Made by a program: the position numbers and the translations under genes. A stretch of 64,000 bases of DNA, taken from Turnera subulata (lineage: Eukaryota > Streptophyta > Magnoliopsida > Malpighiales > Passifloraceae). The DNA lies in assembly GCA_028386065.3 (NCBI GenBank), contig JAKUCV010001541.1, forward strand, positions 1-64,000, written 5' to 3'. Under the pieces are notes generated by a model. It saw only the letters and a program-made list of their open reading frames with translations, searched no databases and was not told the origin of the DNA. Shown here in pieces: positions 21,331 to 33,851 of the stretch; position 1 is the first letter of the stretch; each line of letters begins with the position of its first letter.

Positions 21331-22736
21331 AGTTTGTGGATATTCGGTTTCTTGGGATATCTGCCCCTCGGTTTTTCTCTCAGATTATCACGGGTTCAGC
21401 TTGCAATGTTATGTTTCGACTTTCTTCTTTTGGTTCACTCATGGTTTGCTATCTCGGGTTCTTGGTTTCAGACTGATCTGCTTCGGGATCTGGTGGTCTG
21501 CTCTCTCAGTATTTCAGGCTCTATTTCGTCTGGATCGGATGTGTTCATATATCTCGTATCTCTGGTTTCCCTAAGGGTTCAAAATAAAAAACGGGGTGTC
21601 TCACACCCTTGATCTCGTCACGGAATGTGGGTTCTGTAGGCCCATAAAAAGTTCGTTCAACTACATGGGATAGTGTATCATTGCCCTCGGATTAACGGAA
21701 TGCTTAAATCTCGACGAATTAAACAAACATTGCTTGTTATTGGGATTCAAAAATACGCATACTGGGTTTCATTTTGGAGAAAAGACCATTCCGAGACACG
21801 GGGCCCGCAAAAATGGGTAGGGGATCAAGGACACAACATGGCGATCATGCCAAGAAGCCCACCAGCTCATGGCTGTCATGTGAGGATGACCGCCAAGTCT
21901 GGGCGGTCTTCTCGATATGACCGCCCGTGCCCTTGCTGGTTTAAAACCCCCTTTTCTCCTTCTCCCCCCTTTCACTTCACTCAAAACACCCAAAACCTCT
22001 CAACCTCTCCTTCCCCATACCCCAGAAACACTCTTCAAGCTTTTCTTATCCTTCCTTGCAACACCCACACCTCTTAATCCTTCCAAGTCACAAGAGAAAT
22101 CCATGAAGAACTATCGCCCAAAATCCAATTCAGAAGAAAAACAGGGCCTATTGTTGAAATCCCCTGACAGGCACATCTCCTCCCAACTCGACAAAGTCCA
22201 AGTAAGTGATTTATATCCATTAAAGCTCATCAAATCTTTACTTTGATTGAAAACTCGAGTTTATGCCAAATGTGCTTCTTGAATTCGATTTTATACGGTG
22301 CATGTTGTGTTTGATTGTTTAGAAATACTCCTATGATGCCTATAGTGTTTTCCCTCATGTCTAATTTATGGACTAAACACAAGAAGTCATGGATTGGAGT
22401 TTCACCAATTTGGGGGTTTAAGGTTCTTGGCGAATTTGAGCTATTTCGGATGACTCGGGTGCTATTTTGTTTTTGTGAATGCATATTCTTGATGTTGGGT
22501 GGTTGGGTGTTAATGGGCTTGTCCCAATTTTGGTCAATTGTGAACTTTTCCGGGGTGGATTTTGTGACTTTCTTGCATTTTAATCCGTAAATAAAACTGC
22601 ACTAGGGTGTCGAAGATGATGAAGTTAATATGCAATTTTATTCTCATGGTGCATGTCTCGACATATATGATCTTTGTTTGACTTTGCCGAGCCCGAGAGA
22701 GCGTGAGCATTGACTTCTTGTGAGGTATCTACACAG

Positions 22737-24229
22737 GTTGATGATGATCGACAACGGAGTCATGCCGAAGTTGCCGCCCGCCTCCTCATCCCGGAACACG
22801 TCGAGAGAAACGGGCCTGTTCGAGAGATCATCGAGAGAGTCGGGTTATGGGACTTCTTATGCACTTTCCGGGGAGACAAGGTCGATTCGCATGCGGTGTC
22901 AGCTTTAGGTTTGAGGTGGTGGGACACCACCAACACCTTTCGTTTAGCTTGCGGGGAGTTGACAATGATTCCTTCGAACTTTGTTCACATCACAGGGCTA
23001 GTATTTGATGGCGCACCAGTTACCTTTGATCAACAGTTAGGCATTGACCGGTTCCAGAAGTTAGTGGGCCTCGAGCCTAGATGGGCCCGCCATGGTGAGG
23101 TGTCCCCTAAGCGGCTACAGGACTCCTTATTAGCCAGTGGTTATGCAGGGACAACGGAACAACGAGCCCGGGGTTTAATTTTAGTGAGCTTGTATAGGAA
23201 TATGTTTTCCACAGGTAGCGACCGGGTCCGATGCGATTTGCTGGCGTCACTTGTCCATCTGGATAGGCCGTGGATTGATTGGGCTTCGGCGGGCTTTGCA
23301 AATGCCTACCGAGAGATGACCAACTTCTCCAGGGGTGCAGCCAAATATTTCTACGGTTCGGCTTGGATTTGGGAGGTATATCGCCTTCTTCTTCATTACT
23401 TTACCGTGGTCAACCATCTCCCCTTCTCTTGCTAACCAGATGACTTGTGTAGGTATGGGGCCAGGAATATCTTGGGTTGTCTGCCCCGTGACTAACATCT
23501 ACCGAGGAGATTTGGCCGGTCTCTCTCCACTGGGTTCTCCAGGTCGCGGATCTCGGGTTCATGCTCATAATCGAGAATGGGCTCGCCGTTACATTGATCA
23601 AGTGGCCACGTCAAATAAGGTACATCCTCTCAATTTTCATTCTATTCTTCCGGCGTATATATTTGACCCTCCCTTCATTATCTGTGTGTGGATTGGTTTG
23701 CTTCGACCCATTTGAGGCGTACCACAACAGGTTGGTGGACGGCAATGACCTTGTTCGTAGCATGGACCATTCTCGATGCGTGATTGGGTATCCCGGCATG
23801 AAGGTATCGTTCCTGGGGGACCGGGTTTGTGTGCAAACTGTGGGAGAGAGATGGGTGTCGGGAGATCCACCTCTTTCTATGCGGGATGTTTCAAAAAGAT
23901 AAGCAATCCCCGACGAGGATGGCCTTAATGAGCATATTGACGACCTAGGCGATTTCGGTGATTACTCGGCCTTTGTCAGGACACATCTGATGCCTCCGCT
24001 GACCACTCCAGGGCTGGAAGGATCAGTTGCTAGTGCCGGCCCTTCTCAACAAAGTTCTGCTTCTAGGAGGAGGAAGAATACCGGGGTGTCTTCGTCCACA
24101 TCTCAGTCTATCCTCCCTGCATGTGAGGCCGATTTCGAGTCTTTTGATGATGCTTACAGGCGTTGTCGAGTTCCCTTTATTGAGGATCTTCCTCCCGACT
24201 TTCCTCCATTTCCGACTGGCATTACTTCG
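22737..24229 (+). pseudogene. Plant mobile domain (PMD, MAIN/MAIL1-like) gene, antisense within X, one in-frame stop
   Basis: A three-exon reading works without a frameshift: 22737-23375, 23440-23619, 23717-24229. The splice borders are GAG|GTATAT ... CCAG|ATGACT and AAG|GTACAT ... TTGAG|GCGTAC. The product reads IIERVGLWDFLCTFRG, then TNTFRLACGELTMIPSNF and VHITGLVFDGAPV, the PMD signature; then HNREWARRYIDQV, YLGDR-like FLGDRVCVQTVG, and a low-complexity Ser/Arg-rich tail (SASRRRKNTG). A TAA lies at 23900-23902. No ATG opens the first exon, so an upstream exon is missing or a splice acceptor (CACAG, 22732-22736) starts it. The 3' part is cut by the LTR-like copy from 24282. PMD proteins are plant nuclear factors linked to silencing and also occur in transposons. 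It lies antisense to X, as extra ORFs in Tat elements often do. Confidence 0.7.
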
Positions 24230-24281
24230 GTACCTCCCTTTACATTCATGTTTTCATACATGTTTTATCTTGCCTTTACGA

Positions 24282-25824
24282 CTTGATCTATTCTCTGTTA
24301 ATCCCATGTCAATGGAGTCGCCACCAAATTTTATTAATGATAAAACTTGGGAAAAATCTTTAGATGACTCCTTTGGGCAACTTGTCATGGCGAACCAAAG
24401 ACATGGGATCGGGGGTTCGTCATGGATGGGAAGGTGTTAGGCACCCATCCATGTTGGGTCAAAACCTTGTACAATTGAAGAGTACAAGCGTGCCTTGTGC
24501 AGGTGTGCAAGTGTAGAAAATAAAAGAGAAGGGGAAAACAAGAAGAATTGGCTTGCATCCCGTTGTAAAATCGAGACTACCTATGTACCCGAGTGACCGG
24601 GGTCAAAGCCATGTAGTTCTAAGCATGGCATTAAGTCGCCACTTACAAAATCAAAAGCATCAACATATAATCAGCCAGAATCAAACAAAAAGGGATTAGT
24701 GTTACCTCTTGTAGCCCTCCTCTAGCTCCTTGAATTGGGTTGTGTTCTACACCCACCTTCTTGCCATTTCTAAGCTCAATAATTAGTCCTCTTCTTGATC
24801 CTTCCTTGCTGGACTACTATTGATGTCTCCCACAAAATTCTACTAGAGTTTCTGCCTATAAAAGATTTCTCGGCTTAGAGAGGTAGAGTTTCTCCAAGCA
24901 CTCAAGCTTATGGATGTGTATGTGAAAAATAATGTGTCCTTTGAATTTTGTGTGAGGGGTCCTATTTATAGTGTCTTGGGAAGCCTAGGGGTGTGGACCT
25001 GCTTAATGGTGAAGATTATGCCCGGAAATCTGGTCCAAAATCACGTAGGATCGAAATTTGAAACAAAATCAGAGATTTGGGCGCTTCTGGAAGGGGATGA
25101 CCACCATGGCCGGCGGTCATCTGCTGGATGTCCGCCAGGACCGGCAGTCATGGGTGGATGGCCGCCGACACCTGGCGGTCGTCGCGAGAGGACCACTGGT
25201 CACTCCGCGTGCCACCCGTTCTTTCCTTTTTCGAAGCCCAATCCCCCTAATTCAGCTCTGATTTGATCCTACCACGTAATCAACCCCTAATCAACCCAAA
25301 ATCACTCCATCACTTGATTACTACTCCTCTAAATCATTTCATAACTGATTGATTACACATCAACACCCATTTTAAGCAAAATCATACCATAAACACAAAA
25401 CCTAATTAAATGATGATTTAACTCTGATTTTTCCACGAAAATCAGAGCTAAAATTAATATGCAAGAAATGTGTTAGTGGGCTTATTGAACTCCGGAAAAT
25501 CCTTATTTCATTAACTTAGGCCCTCAATTTTATCCCTAACTCAAAAATAAATCATCTCATCATAATTGGGTTGAGATTAAACAAAAAAGCCCAAGTAATA
25601 AAATAAAATATATTTTAGTTTAATAAACCTTGATATATTTTTTTATCCTAAGATCAAATCATCTCATTAATCCTAGAGTTCCAATACATATTGGTTTAAA
25701 TTACCAAAATACATTAATTCTACTAAATTAAGTTCCGAATATGCCTTAACCTAAGATCAATTCATCTCATTAACCTTATGTTCCAACTTGGTTGAAATTG
25801 AATTTTAGTAGAAATGTTCACAGG
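24282..25824 (-). repeat. Third X-type LTR copy, ends trimmed
   Basis: It aligns with the X LTRs from GGAGTCGCCACC (24315) to ATGTTCACA (25824): the GGGAAGGTGTTAGGCACCC segment, TACCTCTTGTAGCCCTCC, the minus-strand TATA box (24970-24961) and a GC-rich GGCGGTC cluster (25098-25205). The usual start TGTGA..CCCGACC is absent, and the end lacks the CAAATTTGGGTG stretch. No purine tract or primer site flanks it, so it may be a remnant of recombination or an older insertion. Confidence 0.7.
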
Positions 25825-25834
25825 TGTAGGGAAG

Positions 25835-26110
25835 GACACGACTAACCCGTAACCTATTCTAGATAACCAGATTTTGGAAACTGGACTCAGTGTAGGAAAG
25901 GAGACGCCTAACCCGTAACCTATTCTGGATAACTCGACTCTGGAAAACTGGAATCTATTCTGGGATCTAGTTTCCGAAAATGATCTACTCTGGGATCTGG
26001 AGTCAGTGTAGGAAAGGACATGCCTAACCCGTAACCTATACTGGGAAACTTGGTGTAGACAGGGATGTTTGAACCCTAATCCGTATCCTATTCTAGGACC
26101 TGGTGTTTAA
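25835..26110. repeat. Diverged repeats with core AACCCGTAACCTATTCT
   Basis: Four or more copies of GTGTAGGRAAGGACRYG.CTAACCCGTAACC-like text at uneven spacing, mixed with copies of TCTGGAAACTGGA. Confidence 0.65.
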
Positions 26111-26291
26111 CCTGTTTGACTGGCTACCGATTTGACTGGATACTGTGAAGGGATCTCGTTTGGGAAATCTATCTCAGTGTCACCTGGGAGAGAGGATTCT
26201 ATGAATCATAGGGTGTTCTAACCTAAAATTTGTCATGTCTTCGCATCAATCATCAATTTAATAGTTGGGTATCAAAAAATACTGGTTTGAC

Positions 26292-26752
26292 GGGGTAGCA
26301 TGCCCCAAGATATATATACTCGAAACACAGGGTAGCATGGCCCTAAGAAAAGATCATCTGTAATCATGGGGTAGCATGCCCCGGGAGTTTAAGTCAACAT
26401 AAATAGTGGGGTAGCATGCCCTGGGAAACTAGTCAAAAAACGATGGGGTAGCATGCCCAGAGACACCAAATCGTGCAAAAAGGGGTAGCATGGCCCTAAA
26501 AATCATATCTGATGTGGGCCTGCCATAACCTTTTTGGAAAACCAAATCTCATGACGGGGTAGCATGTCCCAAGAAGAAGCAACATCAAAACACAGGGTAG
26601 CATGCCGTAAGAAAAGATCATCTCAAATCATGGGGTATCATGCCCCTAGAAATCGAGTCACGTGCAATGGGGTAGCATACCTCGAAAAATCGAAAAGCTG
26701 AAGGGGTAGCATGCCCCAAGAAGTGAACTCAAATCATGGGGTAGCATGCCCC
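26292..26752. repeat. Array of about twelve GGGGTAGCATGCCCC repeats
   Basis: The 15-base near-palindrome GGGGTAGCATGCCCC, or a variant, recurs about every 38 bases with AT-rich, non-conserved text between. One interval is longer (about 26490-26555). It is non-coding and lies in the X leader. Confidence 0.9.
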
Positions 26753-29700
26753 TTATGCCTAATCTCATTAATACGGGCCCGCCGTGCCCCTTGTATCATT
26801 GCACAAAAGGTTGGGCCTTACAACTCGTTCCTTTGAGAATGCCAAAATGTAGAAATACCTCAAAAACTCGGGCAGCTACTCCCATAATGTGTGGTGTCAG
26901 TAAAAAACCGAGGCAAGACATGCGATTTGTCTGTGGCTAGAATCTAATTCTGAGATATTGGCATGGCATGCCTGCTGGTCTACAATTAACACTGTCTACA
27001 AGATCTGGGCATACCACTCTCCTCCGGCTAACAACTCTAGGATCACTATGTCTACTCAAGATGATGAGTTTTTTATGTCGTCTCTTTTCATGTATTTCAA
27101 CCAAATCAACCTCGTCTAAGGAATCCACTTCCTATTTCTAAATGATGTATGAGCATGTTTCAGATGTGCTTATCTCCTCAAGGCATGGGGAAGCCCTAGT
27201 TTCTACATGCAAGTGTCATGACATGCTGTTCTCTCTCTTTTTTCCCTCATCCTCTCGATATTTCCTCTCTACGATTTTCCAATTCCCTCGTCTCTCCCTC
27301 TTCCCATTTACTCATTTTTCTCTATCTCCATAAATGCAAGTGCTTCCTATGTCTACATGATGTGCTTGTATGCAAAATGCCCCTAATATGATGCATGAAC
27401 TCCGAAAATTAATCGAGCCCAGGTGAAAGTCAAGCAATAAGGCGAGTTATCCCATTAAAAACACAAAAGCTTTGTAGAGTAGGATCCCTAATAACTTTGA
27501 ACTTATTCACTGCAAATCCTAACTAGGACCCCAGAGGTGAGCATTCCTTGCTGAAAAGTTTTGATGAAGAATCATTTAGCAAGGTAGGTTCGATGGATGG
27601 TTGGTTATCCCTTTGAGACTGGATGGAGGCAATGTGCCCGGATAGTTGTGCATGGTGTGGTCTACAGAATGATCTATCTTTAATGAGCAGTCTTCGCTTC
27701 GAGGAGCAACATGGTCTAGTGTGCTGCTATGTATTTGTCATCATTGGCTACTATCCCATTTTCTTTTTTGGCCTTAACTTTTGCCTAGACCACCCTTTCA
27801 GGTTTTCAATCTAGCAGGCTCTCTTCTTTTCTTTTCTTTTCTTTTCTCTTTTTTTTCATTTTTTGTTTTTTTTCTTTTCTATTCTCGGGAAACAACAGCC
27901 ATGGACACTAAGGAAATATCGGGATTGCTAAGATCGAGAAAGACCTAGACCGCTCGGGCCAAGTGTACCCAGGTTACCTCTGGAGAGGTAGACTATCAAT
28001 CTCAGTGAGGGATCAGCAAGGAATTCAAGAGTCATCTGGAGAGGTGGGCTCGATTGATAACTGAAACTTCCTGGGAGCTAGGAAACGAGCTCGAAGAAGG
28101 GGATCTGGTGATACAATCAATATTGTGGCACGCTCATCTAGGAATAACTCCAATCTTTCCATTGAATCAATCTGGGAACCAAAAATTTGATAGACTAGGC
28201 CCGTTGCCTGATTGCCTACGTATCTGTGAATGCGGTGTCTGGTGTTTGAAGTATTTGCCAAGAAGGTGTTTTGTGGGAGGCTCAATATAATGGGTTGATG
28301 AGGGAAAACTTGTCTCGGTTTCAAAGAATGGGTGATGAATCAACATTCAAGCACTTAAGGGTCACTTCCTCATTTTCTCTTATTTTTCTCTTATTTTTCT
28401 TCTTGTCTCTTTTTTCTTTTTTTATTTTGAATTTTTTTTCCAAGGGGAGTGACCCTTTTGAAAAAATTCACCTGGATAAAATTCTTTTGGACGCTAGATT
28501 CATCTTCGGGAAGCAACTCTTCTAGACAAGCGTTTAGTGTAGATGTGGTGGAATCGATATTGAGGTCGGGTTGAATGGTTGTTTGAAGGCCAGTGCGGGT
28601 GAGTGTTTGAAGGATAGTGTGAATTGGTGTTTGGGAATCGGCGAGGGTAAGTGTTTGGAGGTTGGCTCGAGTAGGACTGTGTTACTTCCACAGAATCATG
28701 TCTTCATAGTTTGTTTTATGGTCCCCTAAAATTGATCCAATGGAATATCATGAAGTAACTCTCAGTTAACACACCACACTAATAGCAAAGATTAGATCTC
28801 ATTCCCTTATGTTCACAACGATGCTGTTGATATGTATTATCAAATCCCCTCAAATTGATTCATATTCCCGACTACGAAGAACATCTACACTACCTCTCTC
28901 AACTCCCGGTCATCATCTATCTATACTTAGCAATTCGGCTTATGGTCTCTAGTCGATTCTCTCCTATCTTGCACTATTTGTCCACTCCTTGGAATGTATC
29001 ATCCCCATTGCCTCATCATTATCGCTTCAATATCATCTCATTAACTTGACTCCTCAACTCTACTCATCATCTTGACTTAACAACTTACCTTATTAGTTCG
29101 GCTCCTCGGTTCGGCTCGTCAACTTGGTTCACAGATAAAAACTGGGGCTTACATCTCCCTCTCAAATTTATCTCACCTATTTGCCTCATTTCTCTAAAAT
29201 ATTGGGACTTACATCTCCTCTCACGAGAAGGCCCAATGGCATTGTCTTAACCTATCAACTCAGCTCGACGGCTCGACTCTTCCCCTCGGCATCTCAACTC
29301 TACTCATCGACTCGGCTTAATAACTCGACTTTTCATCTGGTCTACACCGTACTCCTCAGTCGAGTAACACATTCAGCCACGGGGTTTCTAGTCAACTCTA
29401 CTTGCACTTCTTATCCACTTCTTGGAACGCATAATCTCCGTTGTTACCCTTTTCCTCCACGACACGGCTTATTAGCTTAGCTTCTCATCTTAGCTCATCA
29501 TCCTTCACTGGATACCTCAACTCTACTCATCAATTTAGCATGTTAGTTTGGCTCCTGGGAGAATGCCCAAAGTCAACCATGATGTCTCACCATCACCTAA
29601 TCTCTGGGGCTCACATCTCTTCTCACAACAAGGCCCAAGCATCTCGACTCCTTTTGTCTCGTCATCCCTCCACCTTTTACCTTATGGTACATCCTCGATT

Positions 29701-30733
29701 TCGAATGTCTCCATAGGATTATTATCTTGAGATACATCCATAATCTCTAATATCTTCATCATCTCTCCCCAACTAAGGCACTACTCACCCTTGGTGTCCT
29801 CAGGGTTCAATTCTCTAGTGGTAAAGTTCATGGCCATCGGGAATCCTAGACTTTAAACATTGTTTTCCTAAAACGTGGTAGGAAAGTAAGACGGGATATA
29901 CTCGCAAAACATGTTTTTTTGTTTTTCCTTTGAAATTAATTTTTCGAGAAAACTCAGGATTTTGAAGAAAACTCTGGATTATGCAGACAACACACCTTGG
30001 CTCGATTTGTTTTCTTTTTTATTTTTATTTGAAAAACATGTGATGCAATGTTCAATCTATGCGATTGTGGATTCCTAAAACAAGGTAGATCGGCTACTAG
30101 GGTAACAATACCAAAAATCATCATCAATGCTCATGTATAGACTTAGATCCCTAAAGTGTGTTTACTAGACGCGTCAATTCACACCACACAATATTGCACC
30201 CTACGCAGAGTTGGCACGGTAGTCCCGCTAGCCGGTTAGCGGGTGGAGTCAAGGGGCAGCGCCTCTTGCTGGTGCGGGGCGGGCTCGGCAAAATTTTATT
30301 TTTTTTTTGACCTAGACTCTTTTCTAATTTGTTTTGGTTTTTTGGGTTTTATGAAAACAAAAAATAAAAAATTCACAACAAAAATCAGACAAAAAACACG
30401 TACCACGTATTGATTAATTACGCATGAGATGCTCAGGGTATGCAGCTGGTTAGGGGCCAAAGGACCGTCACTAAGGGATAGTTCGGCCTACTCACATGTG
30501 ACATAATGCGACGCGTGAGGTCACAGGCCTATTAAACCCTATCATTGCTAAACAGCAAGAAATAAGTTCACTCTAGCTGATAACCCCGTATAACGGTATG
30601 TACCGGACTGGGATCCCCGTACCCTCTTAAGGTAGAAGCTTCACACATAATTCATGAATGCAGGGCACGCATATGACAAACAAAGAGGAATACAATAATC
30701 AACGATTGCACACAATTTCTTGAACCCTCTAAG

Positions 30734-30752
30734 TCCCCAGTGAAGTCGCCAA
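30734..30752 (-). other. X primer-binding site, tRNA-Arg type
   Basis: Minus-strand TTGGCGACTTCACTGGGGA, one base inside the LTR end. It closely matches the primer site described for Ogre/Tat elements and fixes the orientation of X. Confidence 0.8.
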
Positions 30753-31477
30753 CTGTGAGGACCCGACCAAAAATTAATTTGATCCTTTACTACATCAAAG
30801 GAGTCGCCACCCGAATTTTATTAAAGATAAAATTCACGAAAAAATTTCGACATCCATTACCCACAGCAACCGGTCACAACGTTCCAAAAATGTAGGATTC
30901 GGGGGTTCGCCACGGATGGGAAGGTGTTAGGCACCCATCCATGTTTGGGCAAAATCGTGAGCAATTGAAGATTCCTGCATGCCTTATGCACAAACAACAC
31001 GACAACAAAACAAAAGGAACAAAAAAAAAAAACAAAGCAGAAGAAAACATATAATTGAGCTTGAGATTCCACCGCTAGAATCCACCTAAGTACTCCGACT
31101 GTAACGCCCCGGAATTTCGGTTATTAATTTCTATGAAATTTTTTAGAATTTTTGGGATTTAATTTCCAATTTTACCTTTGAGAAATTTTCGGATTTTTGG
31201 TCATGGAAAATAAATTATTTTCCAAGGGATTTTATTTTTAAGTTGGCATTATTTTTTTGTGTTCGAGTTTCGTCAGAAACGAAAACGTGTTTCAGGCTGA
31301 GTCAGGGAGCTTATGGTAGTTTTTATTAAAACTACGTCATTTCGGATTTAAAGGAAAAGAGGAAAGAAAAGAGAAAACCTAAAGCCTAGAGCACGTTGAC
31401 CAAGGAGAGTTGACCGCGCCTTAGACCAAACGACGTCGTTTTGGTCAAGGCCGGCCAACCCTAATCCTTTTCTCTTT

Positions 31478-31515
<38 letters not shown>

Positions 31516-32460
31516 CTTTTTCTTTTCTTCTTTCTCTCTCGCCACAGCTTTTCTTTTCCTCTCCTCTCCCATGTTTCTCTCCCATGACTCCACCGATAAC
31601 TCCTCCCCAAATCATGGTCGGTAGTTACTCCCCGAATCTCCTCCCCCTTAATCTTTTCTCGTTTTCTTTCGATTCATTTCCTCTGCTCGCCACTCTCACC
31701 CATCATCTATTCTCTCTCGCCGTCACCATCATCTCGTCTTCCTCTCGCCATCTCATCGCACTACCACTATTGTTGTGTTGCCATACACCAACGAGTGACA
31801 GAGGAGGGAGTGGAGGCCGGGGTTGATTCGGGTGCGGATACTAGCTACCCTTCACGCCGTCGCCCCCTGTTCTCGGTGCTGGTGGTTGCTGCTTGGCATG
31901 TTGTTGGATCCGGCAGTGGATTAGTGCGGCATTGTTGGTGTTGCTAGTCTGCGCGGTGGCAGGTTCGGCTGTGTTTATGGTCAAGCTTAGTGCCGACAGT
32001 GAGGATTTGTTCTTTGTTTCTCTTCTTCGTTTGTCTTCTTCTTTGACTGATGGTTTGGTGATGGTGACGAGCAATGGTGTTCCATCGGGTTATTCACGGA
32101 CAGAAAGAGTGGGGGACTGATTTTGGGTGCTATGCCACAGTTCCGGGCATAATTGAATTGGGGACAGTGAGGATTTGGGTTTTCTTGGTAAGGATGCGAC
32201 CTCCTCCTTCCTGCTTGCTTTCAATTTCGTTTTTATGTTGGCTGTTTTGCTGAATTGGTTGTCTTCTGGGTTGTTGCAGTTTTGTGTGGTTTGTGTTGGA
32301 CTTATGGCGGATTTCCGGCGAAGTTGACCAGAATCCGGCAGCTCGGTATTTTTCCAGCGAGGGCTCGGGTGCTATTCCGGCGGGTAGAACTCTTTGGTTT
32401 TACACGGTATTTCCTGTTTGGTCTCGGTTTTAGTTCTTGTACGTAATTCATGGTGTTTAG

Positions 32461-33851
32461 TGTGTTAGTTATATGCCCAAAAGCCAATCTATGGATGATT
32501 GTAGTCATGTATATACTTTGAGGTTATTCCAATAAATATGATTATGAGATAATTGCTTGCACATATTTATGACCCTAGTTCATATTTGATATATTCTTAA
32601 ATGTCCCTAGTCAGTTATTATTACGGATGGGTTGTAATAATAAATTAAGACTAGCGTATGTTGAGAATTTATATGTGATATGAATTCAACATACGGGTAC
32701 AAGTTAGAGAACTTGTGGACCGGACCGACCCACATAAGAACACTACATGGAACGTTATATGTATGTCATTAGTGTTTCTTATAGATGTATTGTCCTTCGA
32801 CCTGAGATTGTCAAGGTATCCAACATATGAATCATGTACTTTGATATTATTCCTAGTCATCCGTAACTGGGTGGACATAAGGGTAATCATTGGGTATATG
32901 ATGATTATGTAGTGGGTTTTGATTGATCAAGAGGGGATTCGTTCGACCCATATAACGGGTATATTTTCGGATGGTTTCTTGATAGAGTTGAACTGTTAAA
33001 TGCATGGCCATGCTCGGATTAGGTGATATGGTGATATCACGGGTATCCGTTTTATACAGTTATCACGGGGATCAAGAAACATAGATTAAACATATACGAG
33101 ATTGGCATATTCCATGTTTCGTGTTTGATCTTGATGATGGGACGAAAGGACGATGACATGTTCCGAGGCATAGAGAATCAGTACTGATCTTGTCGTTCGG
33201 GTAGCAATGATGTGTTGCTAGACGCCGCTCTTTGCTTATAATTGTAAAATGAGATTTTACGATTATTGCCGGATGTTACAAGTGCCTACAGGGTCACACA
33301 CATAGAACCGTTGATTCGAGCAGATGGTTGGACCGTGGTTGGACCATGGTTGGACCGGTTATGGTTGGACCGTGGTTGAACCAGGGTCGGTTTTGGCACA
33401 ATTATTAGCTGAATAATTGGCCAGACATTAGTGGTAAGGTGGTGTGTTTTCAGGTTGTCCATTAGTGGAGGCATGATAATGAATGCCATTATCTTGTCAC
33501 CTAATGGGGCCTTATGTTGGCCATTATGCTAATGGACTTTTATGAGTGGGATTGGGCACTTTGCGTAGATCAGATCACTCTCTACATTCTGCTCCCTCTC
33601 TCTCACATTTTGCTTCTGCAAAAATTCAGAGAAAACACCACACACACCTCTTCCACATTCTTTGTGAAAGAAAGAAGATAACCATACACACAAACACCAT
33701 AAGGTTGTTGCTTCCGGTTTACTCTTGCTAGCACATCAGTCCGGGAGTGCTCGAGGTTTGATTCGTAGGACGATTTCAAGCCAATCACGGTTCGTGTGGA
33801 TACCGTAGAGGAGCCTGGCCGTTGTCTTGCTCTTGCTGATTCCGTCCAGCA
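32461..33851 (+). mobile_element. Solo LTR, 1391 bp, target duplication TTTAG
   Basis: It runs TGTGTTAGTTATATGCCC ... GTCCAGCA between TTTAG (32456-32460) and TTTAG (33852-33856). No internal region is present, the usual product of recombination between two LTRs. It contains a GGTTGGACC tandem stretch (33323-33382). Strand and superfamily are not certain. Confidence 0.8.
33323..33382. repeat. Short tandem GGTTGGACCRT repeats
   Basis: Five copies of TGGTTGGACC or a close variant in 60 bases inside the solo LTR. Confidence 0.85.

Larger units (their letters stand above)
20660..22736. other. X internal region: two tandem arrays and a GC-rich block
   Basis: There is no clear gene. It holds an array of about 52-bp units built on GAATCATCTCATCCCGG (20814-21000), an array of about 46-bp units built on TTAGGGGYATCTGCCCCT (21076-21330), and a GC-rich block with TCATGNNGG/GACCGCC motifs (21838-21930) like that of the X LTRs. 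On the minus strand this is the region between the last gene position and the 3' LTR. Confidence 0.6.
25825..30753 (-). other. X leader region without coding capacity
   Basis: This is 4.9 kb with no credible long frame on either strand. From the primer site at 30752 leftward it holds a GC-rich block (30216-30292), CT-rich stretches (27820-27880, 28363-28440), a region of short CTCAACTC/CGGCTC repeats (28890-29560), a GATACGTAGGCAA motif on the minus strand (near 28230) of a kind I recall from Tat/Ogre elements, a GGGGTAGCATGCCCC array (26292-26752), and diverged AACCCGTAACCTATTCTGG repeats (25835-26110). Confidence 0.6.

Noticed and set aside
22737..24229. PMD gene as an active host gene
   Set aside because: In-frame TAA, missing start and end, and position between LTR copies of one element favour an element-borne pseudogene.
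26292..26752. Regular repeats with variable intervals, CRISPR-like at first sight
   Set aside because: The repeats are 15 bases, variable, in a plant retrotransposon leader, with no cas genes. Same judgement for 47737-48061.
30216..30292. GC-rich block as a possible organelle or bacterial insert
   Set aside because: Short, without a coding frame, and in the leader of X where similar blocks occur.
31893..32120. 75-codon plus-strand frame with hydrophobic start, resembling a small membrane protein
   Set aside because: Lies within the LTR of the chromovirus-like element, with no promoter, homology or codon signal.
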